A stretch of DNA of 6,127 bases, taken from Actinomycetes bacterium (GTDB lineage: Bacteria; Actinomycetota; Acidimicrobiia; Acidimicrobiales; RAAP-2). The DNA is taken from contig JAJZSX010000156.1 in NCBI GenBank assembly GCA_021849435.1, positions 1 through 6,127 of the forward strand, read 5' to 3'. Numbering within the stretch: the first letter of the stretch is position 1; each line of letters begins with the position of its first letter. Positions 1-4,704 of the stretch are shown here, piece by piece. A program made the translations under genes and the position numbers. The notes under the pieces were generated by a model. It was given only the letters and a program-made list of their open reading frames with translations, did not search any database and was not told the DNA's origin.

Positions 1-234
1 GCCTACGCGCTGGTCGGCGCGGCCGCGATGATTGGCGCCTCGATGCAGGCCCCGCTGGTGGGCCTCGTCCTGGTGCTCGAGATGACCCACACCGGTTTCG
101 AGCTGATGGCCCCGATGATCGTGGCGACCGCCATCGCGACGATGATCGTTCGCTACATCGACGGCTACTCCATGTACTCGGCGAGGCTGCCACGTCACGA
201 GCCGGCCGAGGGCGGCGACGCCGCGCGCGCGTGA
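1..234 (+). CDS. ClC-family chloride channel / Cl-/H+ antiporter, C-terminal fragment
   Basis: Open at the left edge: the reading frame begins at base 1 and runs 77 codons to TGA at 232-234, so only the end of an integral membrane protein is visible. The fragment matches my recollection of the E. coli ClC-ec1 C-terminus. It has a small-residue helix followed by QAPLVGLVLVLEMT, where Glu27 aligns with ClC-ec1 Glu414, a hydrophobic helix PMIVATAIATMIV, and then MYSARL, where Tyr59 aligns with Tyr445, the chloride-coordinating tyrosine. The loop after EMT is one residue longer than in ClC-ec1. The protein ends about 18 residues after this tyrosine, so it lacks the cytoplasmic CBS domains of many ClC proteins. 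The gating and proton glutamates lie upstream of the window, so channel versus exchanger cannot be decided. The paiB gene follows after 12 bases and may be co-transcribed. Confidence 0.9.
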   Translation, partial: AYALVGAAAMIGASMQAPLVGLVLVLEMTHTGFELMAPMIVATAIATMIVRYIDGYSMYSARLPRHEPAEGGDAARA

Positions 235-240
235 AACAAT
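235..240 (+). promoter_or_regulatory. possible weak -10 element (AACAAT) of paiB
   Basis: The 12 bases between the ClC stop and the paiB ATG are the most AT-rich stretch in the neighbourhood. AACAAT ends 6 bases before the ATG at 247, the same spacing as the better TACATT box before the gene at 1806. It matches TATAAT at four of six positions but lacks the leading T, and no -35 is visible. The only ribosome-binding-like bases (GGA at 242-244) are just 2 bases from the ATG, too close to act normally. Either a weak leaderless start or plain read-through from the ClC gene could explain this. Confidence 0.2.
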
Positions 241-246
241 TGGATC

Positions 247-855
247 ATGTACAACCCACCCGCCTTCGCACAAGACGCTGACGCCAGCTGGGGCATCGTC
301 GAACGCGCCGGTGCCGGCCTGCTTGTTGCACCGACCTCGTCGGGGCTCGCCAGCGTGATGGTGCCCGTCGTCGCCGAGGATCGAAGACGGCTGCTCGCCC
401 ACGTGGCGCGCGCCAACTCGTGGTGGCGCGAGGTGCCAGAGTCCAGCGAAGTCCTCGCCCTCTTCCTGGTCGCCGACGCCTACGTCTCGCCGCTCTACTA
501 TCCGTCTCTCGCCGAGCAGCCCGGCGCGGTGCCGACGTGGAACTACGTGCTCGCCGAGGTGCGCGGCACGCTGCACGTCCACGACGACCGCACCTGGGTC
601 GAGTCCCAGGCGCGCGCCCTCGTCGAGCGCCACGAGGCCGATCGGGATCCGCGCTGGTGGGTCGACGACGCGCCCGCGGACTACATCGACAAGATGGCGC
701 GCGCGATCGTGGGCATCGAGATCGAGGTCATCTCCATCGAGGGAAAGGCGAAGCTCTCTCAGAACCGCGAGGCGCGCGACGCGGCCGGCGTGCGCGCCGC
801 CCTCGCCGACGGGACCCTCGTGGAGCAGGCGATCGCCCGCGAGATGGGTGAATGA
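247..855 (+). CDS. paiB: PaiB-family FMN-binding protein (putative negative regulator)
   Basis: The 202-residue product has the typical PaiB length and starts with the family's usual MYxPxxF, which supports the ATG at 247. PaiB hallmarks occur in order: HVARANSWW (residues 52-60), AYVSPLYYP (78-86), VPTWNY (95-100), DAPADYID (141-148), AIVGIEIEV (153-161) and EGKAKLSQNR (165-174). The family has a flavin-type split-barrel fold related to pyridoxamine-phosphate oxidases. It is called a transcriptional regulator because B. subtilis paiB affects sporulation and protease genes; no helix-turn-helix is visible here, so direct DNA binding is not supported. In B. subtilis, paiB pairs with paiA, a polyamine N-acetyltransferase. 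Here an acetyltransferase gene follows directly, sharing the bases ATGA, which suggests translational coupling. No clear ribosome binding site precedes the ATG. Family assignment is firm; cellular role is not. Confidence 0.9.
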   Translation: MYNPPAFAQDADASWGIVERAGAGLLVAPTSSGLASVMVPVVAEDRRRLLAHVARANSWWREVPESSEVLALFLVADAYVSPLYYPSLAEQPGAVPTWNYVLAEVRGTLHVHDDRTWVESQARALVERHEADRDPRWWVDDAPADYIDKMARAIVGIEIEVISIEGKAKLSQNREARDAAGVRAALADGTLVEQAIAREMGE

Positions 856-1337
856 GCCTGCGAGTGCGCCGCGCCGGTGTCACGGACGCCGCGGCGCTGC
901 GCGCGATTCGCTTAGAGGCCCTGGTCGACTCGCCGGGCGCCTACGGCGCGACCTATCGCGACGTGGTCGACTGGGACCTCGATCGCTGGGCCGATCTGCT
1001 GGCGGCCAACGCCTACTTCCTGGGCGAGGTCGACGGCGTGGTGCGCGGCATGGCCCAGGGCGGGCACCACGACGACTTCCCCGGCCAGACCTGGCTCTTT
1101 GGGATGTTCGTTGGCCCCGACGCGCGCGCGAGCGGACTCGCCGACGCGCTGGTCGACGCGGTGGAGGGTTGGGCGCGCACGGGTGGCGCGCGCGAGTTGT
1201 ACTTGGGCGTCGCACTCGAGATGACCCGTGCCATCTCCTTTTACCGGCGCCGCGGCTTCGTCGAGGTCGGTGACGTGCGCTACATGAGGCGCGATCCGTC
1301 ACGCCAGATCCAGACAATGGTGTGTCGCTTTGACTAG
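852..1337 (+). CDS. GNAT-family N-acetyltransferase (first of two)
   Basis: The 161-residue product has the complete GNAT fold signature. The N-terminal strand and helix (LRVRRAGVTDAAALRAIRLEAL, with a following SPGAYGATY near residues 27-35) are typical of one large GNAT subgroup. Motif A is around residues 84-104, with the acetyl-CoA pyrophosphate loop RASGLA (92-97) fitting [RQ]xxGx[GA]. Motif B is AISFYRRRGF (127-136). The enzyme should move an acetyl group from acetyl-CoA to an amine; the acceptor is unknown. The ATG at 852 overlaps the paiB stop as ATGA, and GAG at 841-843 lies 8 bases upstream as a weak ribosome binding site. By position it could stand in for PaiA, the polyamine acetyltransferase partner of PaiB, but I see no PaiA-specific residues. 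Leu21 uses the codon TTA (912-914), rare in this window. Confidence 0.88.
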   Translation: MSLRVRRAGVTDAAALRAIRLEALVDSPGAYGATYRDVVDWDLDRWADLLAANAYFLGEVDGVVRGMAQGGHHDDFPGQTWLFGMFVGPDARASGLADALVDAVEGWARTGGARELYLGVALEMTRAISFYRRRGFVEVGDVRYMRRDPSRQIQTMVCRFD

Positions 1338-1338
1338 C

Positions 1339-1344
1339 GGGGAG
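1339..1344 (+). promoter_or_regulatory. ribosome binding site GGGGAG that decides the start of the second GNAT gene
   Basis: GGGGAG lies 6 bases before the GTG at 1351. It is the best ribosome binding site on the plus strand and favours that GTG over the in-frame TTG at 1330, which would overlap the previous gene by 8 bases and has no such site. Confidence 0.7.
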
Positions 1345-1350
1345 CTGCGT

Positions 1351-1776
1351 GTGAACCTGGTGGCGGCCCGCGAGCTCTACGACCTGCGCCGACGGGTGCT
1401 GCGCAACAACGATCCCGCGGTGAACGTCGCGAACGCAGCCGACGAGGACCCCGAGGCACGCCACTTCGCCGGCTACGTGGACGGAGAGCTCGTGGTGAGC
1501 GCCTCCTTCTTCGCCGGCGAGGTGCCCGGTGTCTTGCAGCTGCGCTACATGGCGACCGACCCGCGGGTCCAGGGGCACGGATACGGCGCCGCGGTTCTCG
1601 CGGCCGCCGAGCGCCATCTGGCTGACGAGGGCGCGACGGGCCTCTGGGCCAACGCGCGCGACAGCGCCTTGGGCTTCTACCGGCGCCTGGGCTGGCGCGT
1701 GATCGAGGGCAGTGAGCACATCAGCGTCGAAACGCAGATCCCGCACACGGTGATCGAAAAGGACCTCGACCGCTAA
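1351..1776 (+). CDS. GNAT-family N-acetyltransferase (second of two)
   Basis: Starting at the GTG at 1351, the product is 141 residues. The order of elements fits a GNAT subgroup often annotated only as N-acetyltransferase: an N-terminal ELYDLRRRVLR helix (8-18), the strand GELVVSASFF (45-54), LRYMATDPRVQGHGYGAAVL (64-83) with the acetyl-CoA loop Q74-G-H-G77-Y-G79, then WANARDSALGFYRRLGW (99-115) as motif B. The ending GPH/IPHxxxxKDL style tail (131-139) is also usual. It is not a duplicate of the preceding GNAT: the N-terminal half and motif B differ clearly. It follows that gene by 13 untranslated bases, probably in the same transcript as paiB. An alternative TTG start at 1330 would add seven residues. 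The substrate is unknown. The gene ends in TAA, which forms part of a small hairpin. Confidence 0.87.
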   Translation: MNLVAARELYDLRRRVLRNNDPAVNVANAADEDPEARHFAGYVDGELVVSASFFAGEVPGVLQLRYMATDPRVQGHGYGAAVLAAAERHLADEGATGLWANARDSALGFYRRLGWRVIEGSEHISVETQIPHTVIEKDLDR

Positions 1777-1790
1777 CGCCGCGGGGCGTT
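1775..1790. other. short inverted repeat at the end of the second GNAT gene (weak terminator candidate)
   Basis: AACGCC (1775-1780) and GGCGTT (1785-1790) form a perfect 6-bp stem with a 4-base GCGG loop, one further T and then ACTAC. It overlaps the TAA stop and lies between the paiB-GNAT-GNAT group and the promoter-like box at 1794. The stem is short and the T-run is only three bases, so it would be at best a leaky terminator; it could equally be an operator or chance. Confidence 0.3.
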
Positions 1791-1793
1791 TAC

Positions 1794-1799
1794 TACATT
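1794..1799 (+). promoter_or_regulatory. -10 box TACATT of a probable leaderless promoter for the DUF3048 gene
   Basis: TACATT fits the TANNNT core and ends 6 bases before the ATG at 1806, so transcription would begin at or within a base of the A of the start codon. This is the geometry known for leaderless genes in Actinobacteria. The surrounding bases TTTACTACATTG are strikingly AT-rich for this window. There is no usable ribosome binding site before the ATG (GGG at 1800-1802 is 3 bases away). No convincing -35 is visible 16-18 bases upstream. Confidence 0.5.
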
Positions 1800-1805
1800 G
1801 GGCAA

Positions 1806-2822
1806 ATGCGCAAAGTCCTCGCGACCATCGTCGTCCTCGTCCTCGCCGTGGGAGTCGCCCTCGTGGCGAAGAACCTTCACTCGAGCCCTTCGCCCGGAGT
1901 TCCGTCGTCTAACCCAACGACCAGCGCGCCGAGCTATCCGATCGCGCCCTTGACCGGGCTGCCCGATCCGACCCACCTGGCCGCCACGCGCCCCGCCCTC
2001 ACCATCAAGGTCGAGAACACGCCCGAGGCGCTTCCCCAGTGGGGCATCGACCAGGCCGACGTCGTCTACGAGGAGATCGTCAACGGCGGCATCACCCGCC
2101 TGGCCGCGGTCTTCAACTCCCACGCACCGGCCAAGGTCGGCCCGGTGCGCTCGGTGCGCCCGACCGATCAGCAGATCGTCTTTCCGATCGGGGGCATCTT
2201 CGCCTTCTCCGGCGGCGCCCCCTACGCGATTGCGTCCATCTCCCAGGCGCCGGTGAAGCTGATCGACGAGTCCAACGCGGGCGCGGCGATGTTCCGCGAC
2301 CCGAACCGACAGGCCCCCCACAACCTCTACGCCAACGCGGCTGCGCTCTTCGCCTTCAAGGGCACGCCGACGCCGCCGCCCGCGCTCTTCCAGTACCGTG
2401 CCGCCAACCAGGCGCCCCTGGGGCCGAGCATCGCGCACTTCACCGTGGGCTTTCCCAGCATCTACCCGGTGACCTGGACCTGGAACAGCGCCACCGCGTC
2501 CTGGGACCGGACGCTCTTCGGTCAGAAGATCATCACCGGCAACGGCGTGCAGGTCTCGCCGAAGAACGTGTTGGTGATGTTCGTCAACTACGTCAACGGT
2601 GTGGGCACGTTCACCTCGTACGCGAACCTGCAGGGCTCGGGCCCGGTGTGGGCCTTTGTCGGTGGACACGAGGTGCGCGGTACCTGGTCGCGCGCGGCCA
2701 AGGCCGACGTCATCTCCTACACGCTCGCTAACGGCAAGCCCCTGCTCGTCACCCCGGGCCAGACCTGGGTGGAGCTGCAGTACACGGGTGGGCCCATGTC
2801 CGTCACCCCCGCCGTAGGGTGA
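1806..2822 (+). CDS. DUF3048 (YerB-like) exported or membrane-anchored protein
   Basis: The 338-residue product starts with MRK and one hydrophobic stretch (residues 4-21), then a Ser/Pro/Thr-rich linker (25-45), so the main domain should sit outside the membrane. There is no lipobox cysteine, unlike YerB lipoproteins; it may be anchored by the uncleaved helix. DUF3048 hallmarks follow: PLTGLP (48-53), QADVVYEEIVNGGITR (83-98), GPVRSVRPTD (112-121), FSGGAPYA (134-141), FRDPNRQAPHNLY (163-175), and in the C-terminal subdomain NVLVMFVNY (254-262), GTWSR (292-296) and PGQTWVEL (317-324). Length is normal and both subdomains are complete. The biochemical function of the family is unknown. The gene follows a leaderless-type promoter and appears to head a unit with the hydrolase and ureohydrolase. 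Its last 31 bases take part in a predicted RNA fold around the next start. Confidence 0.9.
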   Translation: MRKVLATIVVLVLAVGVALVAKNLHSSPSPGVPSSNPTTSAPSYPIAPLTGLPDPTHLAATRPALTIKVENTPEALPQWGIDQADVVYEEIVNGGITRLAAVFNSHAPAKVGPVRSVRPTDQQIVFPIGGIFAFSGGAPYAIASISQAPVKLIDESNAGAAMFRDPNRQAPHNLYANAAALFAFKGTPTPPPALFQYRAANQAPLGPSIAHFTVGFPSIYPVTWTWNSATASWDRTLFGQKIITGNGVQVSPKNVLVMFVNYVNGVGTFTSYANLQGSGPVWAFVGGHEVRGTWSRAAKADVISYTLANGKPLLVTPGQTWVELQYTGGPMSVTPAVG

Positions 2823-2833
2823 GCGAGATGGGC
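2792..2833 (+). promoter_or_regulatory. nested RNA fold covering stop codon, ribosome binding site and next start codon
   Basis: Inner stem: TCACCC (2803-2808) pairs perfectly with GGGTGA (2817-2822) around an 8-base loop; the right arm contains the DUF3048 stop codon and most of the hydrolase ribosome binding site AGGG. Outer stem: GCCCAT (2792-2797) pairs perfectly with ATGGGC (2828-2833), whose ATG is the hydrolase start, and a G-U pair can extend it. Two 5-base strands form a symmetric internal loop between the stems. In the free mRNA both initiation signals would be paired. A ribosome finishing the DUF3048 gene would open the fold, giving translational coupling. The pairing is seen in the sequence; the function is inferred. 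Confidence 0.45.
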
Positions 2834-3715
2834 TACCGCGAGGAGATCATCAGGACCCCAGACGGACGTGCGCTCGAGGTCGCGCGCGTGGGCGCCGACG
2901 ACGGCGTGGCCGTCGTCTTTCATCACGGCTCGCCGGGCGCCGCGTCGCTCGCGCTCTCCCTCGAGACGATGGCCGAGCGCCACGGGCTCTTCGTCGCGAC
3001 GAGCTCGCGCGCGGGATACGGGCACTCCGACGCGCGCCCCGGGCGCGACGTGGCGAGCGTGGTTGAGGACGTCGCGGCGCTGCGCGCGCACTACGGCATC
3101 GAGCACTACGTCGCCGTCGGCTGGTCGGGGGGCGGACCCCACGCGCTGGCCTGCGCGGCGAAGGACCCCAGTTGCGTGGGGGCGATCAGCCTGGCTGGCG
3201 TGGCCCCGATCGACGCCGACTTCGACTGGACCGAGGGGATGGGTCCGGAGAACCTCGAGGAGTTCGCCCTCGCGCGCGAGGGCGGTGCGGCCTACGTCGC
3301 GCATATGGAGGCCCTCGCGCGCGTGTTCGCGGCGGCGACGAGTGATAACATCGTGGGCCTCTTCGGCGGTCTGCTGAGTGCTCCCGACCTCGCGGTTCTC
3401 GAGCGCGAAGGCGAGCGCGAGTGGTTGGCGCGAGAGTGCCGCGACGCCTTCAGCGTCTCCTCGGCCGGCTTCATCGACGACGACCGGTCGTTCTTCGCAC
3501 CCTGGGGCTTTGACCCCGCGGCGATTGAGGTGCCCGTGGAGATCTGGTACGGCGACCTCGACCTGATGGTGCCGCCCACCCACGGCAAATGGCTCGCGCG
3601 CACGATCCCCGACGCCAGTCCGGTCCACCTGCCAAACGAGGGGCACGTCTCTCTCGTCGTCGCGCACGCCGACGCTCTGGCCGAGGCCATCCTCACCCTG
3701 GCCGTGGCGCCGTGA
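2828..3715 (+). CDS. alpha/beta hydrolase fold protein
   Basis: With the ATG at 2828 the product is 295 residues. The hydrolase machinery is intact: oxyanion-side HHGSPG (32-37), nucleophile elbow GWSGG with Ser100, acid Asp245 in YGDLDLMVPP (241-250), and catalytic His273 in NEGHVSL (270-276). A mainly helical lid spans about residues 134-225. These features give an ester, amide or similar hydrolase of the broad COG0596-like group; the substrate cannot be read. AGGG at 2816-2819 lies 8 bases before this ATG. An in-frame GTG at 2819 would overlap the DUF3048 stop as GTGA and add three residues, but its ribosome binding site would be misplaced. The start region is inside a predicted RNA fold, so translation may depend on the upstream gene. 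The downstream ureohydrolase overlaps by 4 bases. Confidence 0.88.
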   Translation: MGYREEIIRTPDGRALEVARVGADDGVAVVFHHGSPGAASLALSLETMAERHGLFVATSSRAGYGHSDARPGRDVASVVEDVAALRAHYGIEHYVAVGWSGGGPHALACAAKDPSCVGAISLAGVAPIDADFDWTEGMGPENLEEFALAREGGAAYVAHMEALARVFAAATSDNIVGLFGGLLSAPDLAVLEREGEREWLARECRDAFSVSSAGFIDDDRSFFAPWGFDPAAIEVPVEIWYGDLDLMVPPTHGKWLARTIPDASPVHLPNEGHVSLVVAHADALAEAILTLAVAP

Positions 3716-4704
3716 CGCGCATTGGCAACCTCTACGGGCCTGACGCCACCTTCCTCGGCGTGCCGGGCGCCGACCCCGACGAGCGCGCGAGCTGGACGGG
3801 CGCGGGCGCGGCGATCATCGGCGCGCCCTTCGACGGGGGCACGTCGCACCGCCCCGGTACCCGTTTCGGCCCCCAGGCGCTGCGCACGACCGACTACCTG
3901 CCCCACGACGGCATGCGCCCGAGCCTCGCGCTCGGCGTCGACCCACTGATCGCCCTCGGGGTCGTCGACCTGGGCGACGTGGAGATGCCCTCGGGTGAGA
4001 CGCAGCGCTCCCTCGCCGCGCTCGAAGAGCGCGTCACCACCGTGGCCTCGGCCGGCGTGCTACCGGTCATCCTCGGCGGGGACCACACGATCGCCCTGCC
4101 CGACGTGACCGGGGTCGCGCGCCACGTGGGCTGGGGCCGGGTCGCGGTGATCCACTTCGACGCCCACGCCGACGCTGGCGACACCCAGATGGGCTCGCTC
4201 TACGGTCACGGCACGCCGATGCGCCGTCTGATCGAGTCCGGAGCCTGCCGGGGAGACCGCTTCATCCAGATCGGCCTGCGCGGCTACTGGCCCGAGCCCG
4301 CGACCCTGGCCTGGATGGCTGAACAGCGCATGCGCTCCTTCGAGATGAGCGAGATCGTCGCGCGCGGCCTCGACGCGGTGCTCGACGAGGCGCTGGTTCT
4401 GGCCGCTGACGACTGTGACGCGGTCTTCCTCTCGGTCGACGTCGACGTGGTGGATCCGGGGTCGGCGCCGGGCACCGGCACGCCCGAACCAGGGGGCCTC
4501 TCGAGCCGCCAGCTGCTCGACGCGGTGCGGCGCATCGCGATGGAGTCGAATCTGGCGGGACTCGACGTCGTGGAGGTCTCGCCGCCCTACGACCACGCGG
4601 AGATCACGGCGTACTTGGGTAACCGCGTGATCCTCGAAGCGTTAGGCGGCGTCGCGTGGCGCCGCCACGGCGGGCGCACGCCCGCCTCGCCGCTGCTCTC
4701 TTAG
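3712..4704 (+). CDS. agmatinase/arginase-family ureohydrolase (agmatinase or guanidinobutyrase-like)
   Basis: The 330-residue product carries all six expected binuclear metal ligands: His125 in GGDHTIALP, Asp150, His152 and Asp154 in FDAHAD, and Asp243 and Asp245 in SVDVDVVDP, followed by APGTGTPEPGG. Further family features are GAPFDGGTSHRPG near the N-terminus, GHGTPMRRL (165-173) with a likely substrate-loop histidine, QIGLRG (186-191) and DVVEVSPPYD (285-294). It should cleave a guanidino compound into urea and an amine in the cytoplasm, such as agmatine to putrescine; HGTPMRR also resembles guanidinobutyrases, so the substrate is open. Arginase itself is less likely from motif style. The GTG at 3712 shares GTGA with the hydrolase stop; an upstream ATG at 3589 would add 41 Arg/Pro-rich residues and is rejected. 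Leu311 is a TTA codon. The stop overlaps that of the convergent decarboxylase gene. Confidence 0.92.
   Translation: MTRIGNLYGPDATFLGVPGADPDERASWTGAGAAIIGAPFDGGTSHRPGTRFGPQALRTTDYLPHDGMRPSLALGVDPLIALGVVDLGDVEMPSGETQRSLAALEERVTTVASAGVLPVILGGDHTIALPDVTGVARHVGWGRVAVIHFDAHADAGDTQMGSLYGHGTPMRRLIESGACRGDRFIQIGLRGYWPEPATLAWMAEQRMRSFEMSEIVARGLDAVLDEALVLAADDCDAVFLSVDVDVVDPGSAPGTGTPEPGGLSSRQLLDAVRRIAMESNLAGLDVVEVSPPYDHAEITAYLGNRVILEALGGVAWRRHGGRTPASPLLS
4645..4686. terminator. candidate bidirectional terminator: GC-only hairpins inside the 3' end of the ureohydrolase gene
   Basis: GGCGGGC (4669-4675) and GCCCGCC (4680-4686) make a perfect 7-bp all-GC stem with a 4-base loop. Just before it, GGCGGC (4645-4650) pairs with GCCGCC (4661-4666), or alternatively CGTGGC (4655-4660) with GCCACG (4664-4669). 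On the minus strand these lie 14 bases beyond the decarboxylase stop; on the plus strand they lie in the last 20 codons of the ureohydrolase. No T-run follows on either strand, so this would be a U-less terminator of the kind proposed for actinobacteria. In GC-rich coding DNA short perfect stems also arise by chance. Confidence 0.35.

Noticed and set aside
852..1337. Naming the first GNAT paiA
   Set aside because: Position next to paiB is suggestive, but no PaiA-specific residues could be recognised and GNATs are too diverse for a name by context.
1330..1350. TTG start for the second GNAT
   Set aside because: It has no ribosome binding site, whereas the GTG at 1351 has GGGGAG 6 bases upstream. 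It is kept only as an alternative.
880..1746. Minus-strand open frame of 288 codons opposite the two GNAT genes
   Set aside because: It lies wholly antisense to two well-recognised genes, its translation is Arg/Pro/Gly-rich with no family motif, and long antisense frames are expected in GC-rich DNA.
1827..1850. Short GTCCTC-type repeat near the start of the DUF3048 gene
   Set aside because: It only encodes the Val/Leu-rich hydrophobic segment and is explained by codon bias.
1773..2669. Minus-strand open frame of 298 codons opposite the DUF3048 gene
   Set aside because: The sense strand encodes a complete DUF3048 protein; the antisense product is charged low-complexity sequence with no recognisable domain.
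2717..3667. Minus-strand open frame of 316 codons opposite the alpha/beta hydrolase
   Set aside because: It mirrors a gene with an intact catalytic triad on the plus strand, and its translation shows no fold or motif.
3589..3711. Upstream ATG extension of the ureohydrolase by 41 residues
   Set aside because: The extension overlaps the hydrolase by over 120 bases and is Arg/Pro/Gly-rich. The GTG at 3712 gives the normal family N-terminus and a GTGA overlap like other junctions here.
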